Positions 44,170-57,044 are shown, numbered from the stretch's first letter. The stretch is 64,000 nt of DNA from Toxonevra muliebris (GCA_963691655.1 OY829328.1:15082704-15146703), one strand, 5' to 3'. Notes: generated from the sequence alone by a model not told the origin. Program-made: numbers and translations.

Positions 44170-46530
44170 ACATACATACATACATACACACATATGTACA
44201 TATGTATATGACTAAATGTTCACCAATGTGTCAACTCAACAGGTTGTTGACTGCTATTGACTTTGTTGCGCTGCTACGACGTAAAATATTATGCCGGTTT
44301 TAGAATTTATTCAAAATTTGCATACCTTGTTTTTTTTTTTTTGTTATCACTGAGGAAGGGGGTGTGTCACATACATACATATGTACATATAACACTAGAT
44401 TTTTCAAAAAACATTTCGCAATAATTGGGAGTAAACTAATCTCTGATTTTCAATACCAATAAGCTTCCAAAAAGTTAAGCGTATGAGTGTCAATTACGAG
44501 AATATTTTTTTAACTTTTCTACACTTGCACACACACGTACTAATTTGTTTATCAAAGGATCTATGAAGATTCTGATAGCATATCTGAAATTATACTGGAC
44601 TCTACAACATAAACAAAAAATGTTTTTAATTGCAAATATTGCATCGCTTAGCACTGGCTTATGCACACATAATTCTGTGGTAAAAATGAATAACAGCTTA
44701 GGTTTATTTTCTTGTCAGCCGAGTCAAAGGAACTATAGCACTGCTTCAAAACAATCTATGCTCAAATTAAAGACCATTCTTGAAACGATGTATAAATCTA
44801 AAAATTATTTAAAAACTCGCACCAGCTTAAAATTTATAACGGAAAATATCTTAAGTCGAGTTAGGCTATTTTTCATTTTTATAGGGTGATTTTAAACTAT
44901 TTATAATTTTTGTTATCATATTCAGACTCATCAGACAATTTTCATAATAGTCATAATACATCAATTCGCAATTTTCATGTTGAATAGTACCTAGTTGAAT
45001 TGTACCTATGTGCGTATTTATTTACATATATAATTATTAAACTATAAATACTTTGATATCTTTGAACGTATGCTTATATACTATACATATGTTTACATAC
45101 ATATGTATAATTATGTATCATTTCCTCATAGTTACCAAACGGGGGGACTACATAAATTTTTAAAATTCTGAAAACTATTAAAAATCAATTGCTCTTTCAT
45201 TATTTTGTTGTCAAGTGAGAATTGTACATTAACATTGACACTGCAACCAATTGAAGCATATCAACAAACCAACCGACTAAACGATATTGTGCAATCAATA
45301 ACCACATATGTACATATATACATACATATATAGTATGTATGTAAGTATAACATATTTAAGTATCTACACTACCGTTGAAAAGATTGATGCATTAAATTTT
45401 TTAAATGCCATTTTATTACTTATTATTAATACAGTCTGATAAAAAATTATATTTTCTTTTTATAACTATCGAAAAAAAAAAGTTTCTTACTTAATTTGAA
45501 GTTTGGTATCACAATGGGCCCTTCAGGCCTAAGTGTGTCTCTCGACAGCCACTCCAACCTAACCTAATTTGAAGTTGCTGAATAAAAGTGAAATATCTTA
45601 ATCTGAAATTGCGAAAAATTTCGTTTTTGGTCATATTTTTCAGAATTTATTCTAGGCTATAAGGAATGGTTAAACCAAGACACATCGGTTAAAATTGCTT
45701 AAATTATCGCATACGAAGAGAGATTGGCAGACGAACACAGTCCGATTGACTATGGGCGATATAAGCAACCGTTCCTCGATTAAAGTCAATACGCCCAGCA
45801 TACAGAGTGGGTAAGGGTATAAAAATCAGTGCTGCAAAGTGAAATAATGGAAAAATTGTTTGATACAACCAAACCATTTTTTCAAAAAAAAACCTCGTTT
45901 GGTTCTTGGTTTACTTCGAGACACTCAAATTCCGGATGGTTTGGTTCAAAACCGATTTGCATCCCTGTATTTAATGATCTATAAAATCGGTAAAAGATTT
46001 TCGTCAATATTTATACAACATTTGCAGTAAATTTATTGTTGTATGCTGTGTAATCTTAAGTATATACTAGAGATGTCGTTCGGAATCAACTTTTGGTATT
46101 CGGGATTTTCGAAACTCAAATTTCAATCCCAAGATTAGTCCAGTGAATGATAGTTTTATTAAATAAACCAAAACGCATTTCATGTTTTGTTGAGTTTTCC
46201 AAATCGTTCATAATTTGATCGCTTAAAGTCTACTAAGTTTATTACGGTGTATTTTGTGATAAATTATTTTTTTTTATTCCATAAAATTTTGGCTCGAATA
46301 TCCAAAAATGTAAATGAATATCCTATTCTTCTTATAATAGATGAATTTTATGCGCTCTGTGAAGTGAAAAAACCAATACGAAAAATTCTGAATTTTTGAT
46401 GTGATAATATATTTACTCGGGACTGAAGGAAAATTTATAATGGAGTGAACTGATAGAAATTAAATTCAAATGTCACGTCGGTACCGTATGAGTTTATAAG
46501 TGTGTGTATAAATAAATAAATAAATAAATG
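44170..46530. other. intergenic DNA with simple repeats and a weak ORF
   Basis: Contains CATACATA/TATGTACA microsatellites at 44170-44210 and near 45300. An open frame at 44560-44889 on the plus strand has no recognisable domain. At 45510-45565 the phrase ATCACAATGGGCCCTTCAGG leading into CCAACCTAACCTAA looks like the 3' tail of a non-LTR element. Confidence 0.3.
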
Positions 46531-46533
46531 CAC

Positions 46534-47030
46534 TGGCGGTTATGTTAAACTTTCGTACCGCCAAGTGAAGGATGGTGGATTACACCCCGAAAGTATGCTG
46601 TCTTGTTATTAGAATAAACTCATTAAGATAGGTGAATTTTAACTATTAAAAATAGGATCCTAAAAGTATACCACGTATTTATTATTTTGTATGTAAATAT
46701 AGTGGTGGCTATGTTAAACTTTCGTACCGCCAGGTGAAGGGTGGTGAATTGCGCCCCAAAAATATGCTGTCTTGTTATTAGAATAAACTCATTAAGATAG
46801 GTGAATTTTAACTATTAAAAATAGGGCCCTAAAAGTATACCACGTATTTATTGTTTTGTATGTAAATATAGTGGTGGTTATGTTAAATTTTCGTTCCGCC
46901 AGGTGAAGGGTGGTGAATTACACTCCGAAATTATGCTGTCTTGTTATTAAAATAAACTGATTAAGATAGTTGAATTTTTAATCTTAAAAATAGGACATAA
47001 CCAGCCCAAAAGTATGCAAAACATAAGTTA
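46534..47030. repeat. tandem repeat, three copies of a 169-bp unit
   Basis: Units start at 46534, 46703 and 46872 (each TGG-YGG-TTATGTTAAA-like), an exact period of 169 bp. Each unit holds TTTCGTACCGCCARGTGAAG (TTTCGTTCCGCC in the third), ATGCTGTCTTGTTATTA and AATAAACTCATTAAGATAGG. Copies 1 and 2 are nearly identical through TACCACGTATTTATT; the third diverges after about 120 bp. No ORF crosses the units. Confidence 0.85.
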
Positions 47031-47371
47031 CATATCAAAAATGGTTGTGGTATATAATTATATATCACTGAAATTAGTGGAATATATAAAAAATGGTTTT
47101 TATTTATTATATTTTTTATTATATAGTTTATTTTAGTTTTCAAGATCGCGGAATTGATACCCTTAGAACATACATATTTTAACTAGTCGTTTCGAAAGTC
47201 ACACATGTTATTTTTTCATAGGTTATTGAGTTAAAATCAATTACACGATTTTCAAATGTTCTTAAATGATATAAAATGAAACCTATGGCAGTAATCTAAA
47301 TGCTTAAATTAATTTTATTATTTTTCAGTTCATGGAAAAATCACACTTTAACTTTGTCAAGTACTGAGCTC

Positions 47372-48444
47372 ATGGATACTGAAGAGTAAGTTAGTTCATT
47401 TTTTTTCTAAGTAACTTTTTGAATGACCATAATTGAAATTCTAATCTTGTTCTAATTAAATTTTTATTCTCTGTAAGTATTTCTATATCCTCAAAGTTTA
47501 AAGTTTTACCACCGTCAAAATTGTTTAAAACCCACTTTTTAAAAAAGTAAGCAGTTTTTCTTATCTCTTGAAATGTAAATATTTATTTATTGTAGCATGT
47601 GGCGATTTAGAAATGATTGATTGATCCATTTGTGATCTATATATTTTACCAAATCAAGATCTTTGCTATCATTAGCTAAATCTGGTTTTTAACCACTTCG
47701 GTGCCGAGAGAGTAACGTGCTGATATTTATACATCCTTTTTTTCGTTTCCTCGAAACACGAGCTAAATATCTCATTTTCAAGGGAAAAAATTTAAAGAAT
47801 TTTTTTATCAAGTAGTTATCAATGGTGTGCTTTGGCGGTTAATGCTATAAAAAGTTACTTGGTTGCTTGCAGTTTTTTACTGAATTTTGTTTGTAAATAA
47901 ATATTTTGCAATTTCATTTTAATCCTTTTCTTCAATCATTTAATATATAATTGAATCGTAATGGTTACCTTCTTTTTCTGATAACTCAAGAAATTTCCCA
48001 TTTTACATCATTAAGTTTTTCTCTTATTTCTGCAGAATTATCAACAAAATGGGTAGGGAATTTAATCCAAAATGGGATGCCGAAGATTTAGAAACAAGAA
48101 ATTGGTCATTAAAGAAGAACACTTTACTCGAGCTGGTAAACGCTAAAATTCAGTATAACATGTGGGAAAGGTCTCAGCGAAGTGAGAATAGGATTTACAA
48201 ACACTTAGAATATAATGCTGGTAATAATTACTTCAATGACAAAGTTAACAGATTTAAGATTTCAATTATATTCAAAGCTCGATGCAACACACTGAAATTA
48301 AATGGACTTTATAATAAAAATTGTACGCTATGTAATTTAAAGGAGAAGGAAACTATTGAGCACTTTCCAGGAAGATGTCCGATTCTAAAAAGCTTTCGTA
48401 CTGCTTACTTTAAAAAAAAATACTTTAACCCGGTATATATGTAG
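47372..48444 (+). CDS. tentative two-exon ORF derived from a non-LTR RT C-terminus
   Basis: Exon 47329-47385 is bounded by a TTTTTCAG acceptor and a GTAAGT donor; exon 48036-48444 follows a T-rich tract ending TTTCTGCAG. Joined, they stay open for the whole length, with a possible start ATG at 47372 (about 140 codons). The second exon ends in FKARCNTLKLN, then CTLCNLKEKETIEHFPGRCPIL, which is the Cys-His zinc motif and surroundings found at the C-terminus of many non-LTR reverse transcriptases. There is no RT domain. Options are a decayed retrotransposon tail that happens to look spliced, or a host gene made from one. Codon use is AT-rich like the surroundings. No function is claimed. Confidence 0.4.
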
Positions 48445-51400
48445 TTTCGCAGATATAAATCTGAAATTGAATATGTAACCTCACAGCAGATTTTAGGGGC
48501 AAAATTTTAGGGGTCACAGCCCCGCGACCTTTCTCCTTCTCAAATAAGAAATATTTCAATACTTCATATTAATTCATTGTTATATTTTTCATAATTATTT
48601 CGTTAAGGTTCGGATATATCACAATTCCTTTCTTTATTGAGTAACCTCATCCCATATTTACATATTGCTACTGAAGTCGTTTTCCAGTAAAAAAGCAAAG
48701 TCTTCTTCAGAAGGAAGCGGAATTAACTTGCTTTGTTCGGAAGAAAGCGTTTTCCATATCTTACTTCGCTTTAGACGTACTCTCTTTTACAAAACACGCC
48801 AGATCTTTACTCTCTGATTTTTTTAGCCGCAATTGCAGTAGCTTGAACCATTATATCAATATTGTGATTTCTTGATTTTGCTCTAAAAAAAAATCAGTTA
48901 CCAGCTTTCTCTTCAATCGGTTCATTGCTTCTGGATAACTGAGCTGAGTTCATCCCATTTTACTTGAACATGGGTTTTCCTAATATTTATCATTAATTGC
49001 TATTATAATGAATGCAGAAACATACTTTAGGTATTTTTCTTTAAACCGATTCAATATTTTGTTACAACGCAGACTTTTTTGTTAACAAAACCAAGCAAAT
49101 TTCGTTTTTTTTTTTCTTAATTTCAATTTTTTCTCCAAATTCAGTTCATTGTTATTATTTTTTTTTTTTTTGAGAACCCAATCGAAAACCACATCATTTT
49201 TACGACTACTCTCTAGTTAAACTCTAAGCATCTCTTCTTTTTTAAAAACACATTATTCTGAATACTTTTATTAATAACTTGGCATTTGAAACTTTTTACA
49301 ATCGCTTGCACTAAAAAAGTAATATTTCATAAAACACAAACACAATTGTTAGGTTTTATATAAAATTGCACGTGAAGAAAACATTTCACAATTGGACAAC
49401 AACACACAATTATGAAAAAAGTAGTATTAACCATTTACTTAACACACCGTAACTAATGTTTTTCAAATTCACACTTTATCTCCGTTTTAAATTTTAAAGA
49501 AATATTTATGCTTAAAGGCAGTCAATGTTTTTCCCAAATTTTTGTCTAGTCAACTTGTTACTCAATCAGTTGACTTTGATTGTGCGCCAAAAATAAAGCG
49601 TTGTTCATAAAATTCAATCCAATATATTTTTTGTCTATCTTGGATATCTAGTTTCAGAAAATCGATTCAGTTTTAAAATTTAAAATCATAAAAAATTTGA
49701 CTTTATGCAAAAAAAAAATCGGCTTTTGGACCATAGTGCTCTGGTATTTGTCTCTATCTGAGTTTGGATAAATAACACTCTGGTATTTATTTTATTAGAA
49801 TACGCTATATGTACACTCTGTGCATATTTCGAGTTTGAAATAGATTTCATTGACCCATAGGAATTTATACTAGTTGCTATACGGTATAAATTTCTATGGC
49901 TTGAGAAAATTCTAAGTTAATTATCTAGCAATTCCTGATACGAAAACATTAATCAACTAGCAACTCACCACAAAACTTAAACTTAATAAAGCTCACATCT
50001 CTTGTGATGTATTTGTAATTTTAAAATCGAAACTCGCATGCGTTATCAATTTTATTTTCAAAACCCTTTCAGCGCTTTATCCCAGACGATTTCGTTCACA
50101 TTTTATCAAACAAAAGGTGCAAAACCTTGCAACTTTGAAAATAATGCGCGAAATAACGGTAAACCATTTTCTTTAAAATAATCGAAGAATATGGAATGTG
50201 TACTCTTAATTCCATTAGATTTTAAGAAGAATAATCAAATACAAATATCAAAAATTTGAGTGTACATTAGTGTTCTTTTTCAGCAAAAAGGTTAATGATA
50301 TTTCGGCAAATTTTACCAGTTTTTCATTTCCGCATTACTTAGTTGTTTACTTTGAGTTCGCATTGTTCTAACCAGTTCCAGTTAATCCAGTTCTTGCGAA
50401 TAATGGTTTTTAAGAATTATTTTGAAAAATTTGAATCCATGTAAAATTAGTAAAATGATTATAAAATTGCGATATTCTCAAACTTTTCAAGGGCAGTGTA
50501 CTACAAGCATATGCACAATAAAAAAAAAAAATTAACAAAGATTCCGTTTGTGTTTTCCAATCAAATACGCAATATGTACAAGTAATTATACAAAAAATTT
50601 CAATTGAACTTTTTAATTGAAAGGTTCATAATATTTATAAGATTACAATGCATGCATACAATTGTGGGAAAATTACTAAATTATTACGTTCGATTTCAAA
50701 CCACATTCACCCATATTTAAGTTGAGCGATTATAGTTAATCATTATTTATAAAATTTATGTAAGCAAAATAAATTATTTAGTTTTTAGAAAACGATATCA
50801 CTTCCGTTTTTTTGTTTTTCAATAGCAACCTAATCCTAAGATAAGCACTTGATGTTTGGGAAATTTTAAAATATTTCTAAGTAGTTATTACGAAAACTTC
50901 TTAAATTTCTGTTATGATTTAAACCTCAGCCTATTTAATATTAATAAACAAGTTGCTTTGATAAGATTCATATTACTGCGAAAAATGACTGGGATTTCTT
51001 TCTGCAAAACTCAATAACGATAAAAGCAATAATTAATAATAATGATACTCGTAAAAGTGAACGAATTGCATTTGTGGTCAACAACTTGGTTTATGAGTGT
51101 CTGCGTCTTTTATTTTTAATGAAATATTTTTGTTTGTGAAATTTTCATTTATTGTTTCGCAATGTTGAAAAATGTAAACACAATCAAAAGGAGAAAAGGT
51201 AAACAGTCGCAAGACAGTCGAAAAATCGCAATAAATGTTTGCGAAATGATTCGACTTTATGGGGAAAAGTGAAGCGATCAATTGCATGACAAATATGCCT
51301 AAATGATTCAACCCAAATACGTACTTAAGAGCGGAATTCCCTTTCACTTGTATGCTTTATCCCAAAATATAATTTATTTCTCAGCTGAAGCCCATTGTCG

Positions 51401-52118
51401 CTATAGCTGTTAGTCCATGTAGGTAATAATTTTAATTGTAAGTTACTATGTAATAAATAAATAATTTATTTCTGAAACGCAAATGTTGAAAAAGTAAAAT
51501 GAAAAGTGTTAACCAAACATAAGAAATTGGCCAAAATTACGTTCTTCATTAAAATCTCGCCCTTTTAATTTAGAAATGCTTCCTTTGTGCTGCTTCAAAA
51601 AAGTATTATGGTAAAATAATGAAACTAATCTTTCTTTTATATATAATCTATTTATACCGAGAAAAGTCGCCCAAATAATTATCTACCGAAAAGTGAAGCC
51701 GAATACAGATCCTCAATCTAACGCTGAGATATCAAGTGCTCTAAAAACTGTGCAACTTACCCTTTCTGGGAATTCAGAACTTTTCACTGCCAGGGTTATT
51801 TTTTAATAGTTCAAGGTTTGTTAACGGGCTTATTGAAACGTCATTTTTTTTCTGCCAAAGTGACTAAGTCGCAACAATGTATAAAGGGCAGGCAAATCAA
51901 ACGGCCGTTTCGGAACCCGCCCCGATCCCTCATCAGTGACCTTTGTGATGGTTCTTACTAGCATTTCAACATTCTATATAAGTGCTAGATATTTGAAAAC
52001 GTTACCCAGAATTACAAGGTTTTTGTTTTCAAGTATTTCCACTGAACAGAAATGATGAATGAAACTAACACAACTGTTCTTTATACTTATTTTTGTTGAA
52101 ATTCTCTTTGCAACTACA
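48445..52118. other. AT-rich intergenic DNA, no gene seen
   Basis: Frames such as 51078-51347 (minus) show no domain. No convincing splice-linked exons or element ends were found. Confidence 0.35.
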
Positions 52119-52120
52119 TA

Positions 52121-53405
52121 TTGGGAGTATGAATGTATAAACTCGTTTTTTTTTCGTAATTTGGACATTTATTGTGAAAAAGTGATTATAATTTTATTCT
52201 TTAAAGTATTGTCCATCGTTAGTCACAACCTTTTCCCATCTTTCTGGTAGCATATGGATTCCGCGTCGAAAGAACACCTCATCTTTTGAGGCTATCCACG
52301 AATCGACCCATTTTTTGAGTTCTTCGAAAGAACGGAAGTGCTGTTCAGCCAGGCCATGTGTCATCGATCGGAACAAGTGGTAATCAGAAGGAGTAATGTC
52401 TGGAGAAAACGGAGGGTGGGGTAGCACTTCCCATTTCAGCGTTTCCAGGTATGTTTTTACTTGCCTTGCAACTTGCGGCCGAGCATTGTCGTGCTGAAGA
52501 ATAACTTCGTCGTGTCTATTCTCATATTCTGGCCTCTTATCCTTTAATGCTCGGCTCAAACGCATAAATTGTAGTCGGTAGCGGTCGCCAGTGATGGTTT
52601 CATTCGGTTTCAACAGCTGATAATAAATGACAACTTTCATATCCCACCAAATACACAGCATGAGCTTGGATCCAGCTTGGAACGGCTTTGCGGTTGATGT
52701 TGACGCATGTCCGGGCGGTCCCCATGATTTTTTACGCTTTGGGTTATCGTACCGTATCTACTTTTCATCGCCAGTCACAATACGATGCAGAAACCCCTTT
52801 CTTTTCTGTCGTTCAATCAGCAGTTCACATGTGAAAAATAGTCGTTCGACGTCTCTCGGCTTCAATTCGTACGGCACCCAATTTCCTTGCTTTTGAATCA
52901 TTCCCAATGCTTTTAATCGTTTAGAAATAGTTGATTGATCAACTCCTAAAGATTCTGCAAGTTCTTGTTGCGTTTGACATGAATCTTCTTCGAGTAATGC
53001 CTTCAATTCTTCATCTTCGAACTTTTTCGGGCCGCCTGAACGTTCCCTGTCTTCAACATCAAAGTCGCCACTTTTGAAACGGGCATACCACACCTGACAC
53101 ATTCTAACGTCTATATCACAGTCAGGATAAGCTTCAGTGAGTAAACGATGTACTTCAGTTGCGTTTTTCTTTAAATGGAAGAAGCAAATTAAAACTTCCC
53201 GCAAATGTTGTTTTGTTGGCACGAAATTCGACATTTTCAGCTATAGTAAAACACTTTTGTAAAATTATGAAAATTATTTGACAGATCAATTCTTATAGTA
53301 TTTTTGGCGCTCTTCGAGATAGAATAGCTGTCAATGTCAAAAAAATGGCGCGTATGATAGATATGAAGTTAGTCACAATTACGAGTTTATACATTCATAC
53401 TCCTA
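52121..53405 (-). mobile_element. near-intact mariner, mauritiana (Mos1-like) type
   Basis: The ends carry GGAGTATGAATGTATAAACT as inverted repeats (left 52123-52142, right ending 53403), bordered by TA at 52119-52120 and 53406-53407. The length of 1285 bp is essentially that of Mos1-type mariners. One full-length transposase frame runs on the minus strand with a single in-frame stop. TIRs differ only at the outermost two or three bases. Confidence 0.9.
52194..53234 (-). pseudogene. mariner transposase, one in-frame stop
   Basis: From ATG at 53234 the frame covers 346 codons including one TAG at 52760-52758 (codon 159), exactly where mariners have the Trp of GDEKW; a single G-to-A change explains it. 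Start MSNFVPTKQHLREVLICFFH, helix-turn-helix end VWYARFKSGDFDVEDRERSG, first Asp in TGDEK (residue 156), then MLCIWWDMKVVIYYQLLKPN, second Asp in QHDNARPQ (249), third in PSDYHLF (284), i.e. the DD34D spacing of mariners, ending ERWEKVVTNDGQYFKE. Residue numbers match those known for Mos1. Catalysis would be lost only through the stop, so the copy is young. Confidence 0.9.
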
Positions 53406-53406
53406 T

Positions 53407-53466
53407 ATTTAACAGTTAGTTAATCTCATTTCTACAACTAGACAAATCATTAACTAACTGTTAAAT
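53407..53466. repeat. perfect 18-bp inverted repeat beside the mariner
   Basis: ATTTAACAGTTAGTTAAT (53407-53424) and its exact complement (53449-53466) are separated by 24 nt, forming a strong hairpin whose first base belongs to the mariner target TA. It may be a snap-back MITE into which, or next to which, mariner inserted. Confidence 0.7.
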
Positions 53467-53769
53467 TAGTAGTATTTTCAAAATTTCACATCTATGGGAA
53501 GTAAATGTTGTAATAGTCCAACCTTTTGTTTTTTTTTTTTAAGATAATTAAGACCAAGGAAGATTATCTATCTAGGATATCAAGAAATCTACAAACTGAT
53601 GTGCACTTTTCGATAGGATCTTTTATAACGTCAGAATTACATGCAGAGGAACAAAAAAAGTTCGCTAATTTGGTTGGAAAAAAATGGATAAAAAATTGTA
53701 ATTTTAAATTTTTCATTTTCATCATTTATCTACATAACTTCCATCTATATTAATACTTTTTTAAGTTGG

Positions 53770-55700
53770 CAGATCCACTTTTCAAAGATTCCTCACTTTC
53801 CCTGCACTTTCTTGGTTTAAAAAAAGTAAAAGAATTTTTTAAAAGTGTCCTATTCGAAAGTATTTTGTGAATATTTTCGAGAAAAACTCCAATTACTTTC
53901 GGAGTTATAGCCGATTATAGCACCGAACGTAATTATATTTTATGTTAAAAACCGATAGCCAAAATTTAAACCCGTTTTTCTCAAAATAAGATTTTTGACG
54001 TTAGCGTACACGATAACTAAAAAAAATAAAAAAAAAACGGTCTAAAATTAAAATATGTTCTTCTACACAACAATGACCCCAGGACACACTAGGAAAAAAT
54101 TCTTTTCTCAATTGGCAACGTAGGTTTTACGAAAAAAAAGCCTTATTAACTAAATTTAGCGGTCCGACAGCTTATGAATTGTTGGTTGATCTTAGAAATT
54201 GTTAAAAATTAACAAAATCGCCACTTTTGCACTTTTTACTCCTTGTGCTCAACCAACTAAAATTTTGCAAAGCTGCATTTTGAAGTACTTGGAGTTGTGA
54301 TTGCCATTGTCCTTAACCCATTATCGACGAATCATTGAAATCGTTGAGATACCTTCATGATTTTTTATGTGGCGCCTATTGAGATCCCATTTATCACTTT
54401 TAGCCAATTGAGAAAATTGTAGAACTTCTAGGTTATCAAGGGCAGCCTATTGCGAAAAAGCAACGACGGTACACCTGAAATATTTCAAACGGCAAAATCA
54501 ATCAGATAGTCTTTAGTATTGCATTTTAGTAACATGAATATAATTGTTTAAAAAAAATTAAAAAAATATTTTAATAGCTCTACGAGTCATTTTAAAAAAT
54601 GAATTTCTTTAGACCCTTTTTTAACATACAAATATTTAGGTAAAAACGTAAGTGTAAAATTGTAAAAATAAAAAAAGAAAAACAAAATTACAAGAAAAAT
54701 GTGAAGCCAAGAGTTTAAATTATCATTTAAATAAATACTTAAATGGGATACGCATAATTCTATCTATTGTACAAATGCTTGAAGTTGGTGTTGCGAAAAC
54801 GCAACGGCAGCCGAAAATGGGTTAAGGATGTAGTTTGGGGTTCGAGTTTCAAAAAGTCAATTTTTTTTATTATGTATTTCAAAAGTACAATATATTGAGA
54901 GTATACTGTAAAAATTTTATATCAAAATTCAAAATATTAACGAAGTTATAGCGCATAGTCGAGAGCGCCTATTGGTTAAACTGTGTGTTGTTAAAACTTT
55001 AAAAGCGTTTTTCTCAAAACAACGGTTTGAAGAAATTCTATAAAGCCGATTTGACTTAATTTTTAACACGTTATTCTACATTCCAATGGCTCTCGCAGGT
55101 AGTATAATTGTTTATTTTTAATCATTATTTCCTATTTTTTATCCCAATTTCTACAAAAAAAAGGCGATTTTTTCAATTTTTTTTTAGAAGTCGGCCATTT
55201 CGTTATTTTTAATAAAAATGTTTCAATCTACTACCTGCCAGAATGGCAAGTTTACAGAACCATATTCTATTTAAATTTTTTGTCTCAGATGACTTCAAGT
55301 GCCGCAATCACCCGGGCCAGCCATCCACCTTTTTTTTAAGGTGTCCACACGTCGATAACTCAATGTAGTTCAGTTGTTACACCCTATATTTTATCATAAA
55401 CGATTAAAAAATATATTGATAAAAGTATCACTAATCATTTAAATTTCTAATTATCTCGTAAGTACTTATTTCTGACTTGTTACACTTTGAAACTGAGGTA
55501 ACGAAATGAAATAAATTTCAAAATTTTAACAACATAAAAGTGAATCTGGCCCAATAGTGTTGTGTAAAAAAACATAATTTAAAATAAATTTAAATTCTAC
55601 GTACGGATGCCAAAATTATTCCATTTATATTTTCACCTGTTTTTTGTGAATAAAGATGCGGTACTCTTTAGTGATTCACTATTACGTCTCATTAAAAAGT
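53770..55700. repeat. diverged relatives of other repeats in this window
   Basis: From about 53795 the text (CCCTGCACTTTCTTGGTTTA, CCTATTCGAAAGTATTTTGTG, CCGAACGTAATTATATTTTA) parallels the MITE at 27001-27714 in order and wording with heavy divergence. Further on, near 54960, the phrase TTATAGCGCATAGTCGAGAG recalls other MITEs. No ends or genes were resolved. Confidence 0.35.
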
Positions 55701-55716
55701 GTTTATGAGTTATGAC

Positions 55717-56346
55717 TAACGCTCGTATCTATACAGTTTTTCGCGGTAGTATACAGTTTTTTCAACTCCAAAACCGCATACCGCCTTTTTTACCAAAATA
55801 CCGCGTTTATACTAAGAACAAAATATAAAATTTTTGAACGCTAGGAAATTCAAATTTATCAATCGCAATGTAAAACGTCTGGGAGAACAATGGCAACTCG
55901 TTGCGAGTATACTTTTGAAAGAAGTGGAAACATTGAAGGCGATTCTTATCGTCAAATGTCATTTGAAATATGCATGCGTTCATTTCTATAAATGCCTCAT
56001 AGCAAAGCCGGGATACTTTTGAAAGAAGTGGAAACATTGAAGGCGATTCTTATCGTCAAATGTCATTTGAAATATGCATGCGTTCATTTCTATAAATGCC
56101 TCATAGCAAAGCCGGGATCGCTTTGTCAAATTTCTTGCAAGCACAAATTCTATTTAACTACAGAAGGAGATATGAAAATGGAGAACGAAGACGATTTAGA
56201 TGATGGATAAATTGCTTTCCTTGTTAATTTTCATTGGAAAAAATTCATACCGCGAAATATACAGTTTTTTTCAAATCGATTTACAGTTTTTAAACATTTT
56301 TGGAAGAAATATACAGTTTTTGGTCCGAAAAAAGATACGAGCGTTA
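55717..56346. mobile_element. hAT-type element, 8-bp duplication GTTATGAC
   Basis: TIRs TAACGCTCGTATC at 55717 and its complement ending at 56346 are flanked by GTTATGAC on both sides (55709-55716 and 56347-56354), a perfect 8-bp duplication typical of hAT elements. ATACAGTTTTT words recur near both ends, as subterminal repeats do in hAT elements. The 630-bp interior includes a 104-bp tandem duplication and open frames without transposase motifs. Confidence 0.8.
55909..56116. repeat. 104-bp tandem duplication inside the hAT element
   Basis: 55909-56012 and 56013-56116 appear identical (both start ATACTTTTGAAAGAAGTGG; copy ends GCAAAGCCGGG). The second copy shifts frame relative to the first because 104 is not a multiple of three, so the repeated translation appears in two overlapping frames. 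The identity suggests a very recent duplication. Confidence 0.85.
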
Positions 56347-56785
56347 GTTATGACTCATTCTAAACGTTCCCTAAGTTTAAAGTACCTGACTTAAACAGTG
56401 AGTCTGAAAATTTCACAATAAATAATAAAATTAAAACATTTTAACTGGAATTGCAAGTTTGGTTGTGCACATTTGGAATAAACAAAATGAAATAAGTGTA
56501 AACATATCGCATCATAACAAAAGTGGCCAACTCAAAATTTGAAAATTTTCAGTAGAGGCAAAAACTGTTCTTGAAATATTATAAAAAAAAGGTAGGTCAT
56601 TGTAAAGAAACCTTAGTCAGGAGTAAGTTAAGCTGTCGTTAATTTTTTTTTTTTTTTTTTTGAGGTTTTGGGTAAAAAAACAAAATTTTGAGTTATGACT
56701 CTTTTTCGAAAACTTTTAATTTATCAAAAAGCGTCATAAAACAAAATAATATAGTTGTATGAACTCCCCCGAATCACTTAAAGAG

Positions 56786-57044
56786 TTATGCACCATACAC
56801 ATTGACGACGGCAGCTACATGACAGACGATTGTTTTGGCGACGACACGACCACATGACCACCGACCACAATTGTGGCTGTAGCCAATTTTAAATTTATTT
56901 CTAATTTTACAAACGACAGAGAGAGAACAGGTGGTGACGCTTCCATTATGTTTAGTAGCTGACTACAAGGCGACAGTTGCAGCCGACAGAATTTCGTAGT
57001 CGTGTGTTCGTGTAGCTTCTTTTGTTAATGTGTATGGACCATAA
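56786..57044. mobile_element. MITE with CCATACACATT TIRs
   Basis: The left end TTATGCACCATACACATT and the reverse-complemented right end TTATGGTCCATACACATT are inverted repeats 259 bp apart. The interior is unusually GC-rich for the window, with ACGACG and GACCAC words. The target duplication is unclear. Confidence 0.55.

Noticed and set aside
43888..44193. 101-codon minus-strand frame
   Set aside because: Translation of microsatellite-like DNA (poly-Ala, Val runs), overlapped by another open frame on the opposite strand.
44545..44889. 114-codon open frame on the plus strand
   Set aside because: No domain, no splice context and AT-driven composition; a frame of this length can occur by chance in 64 kb.
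52627..52896. 89-codon plus-strand frame
   Set aside because: Antisense shadow of the mariner transposase.
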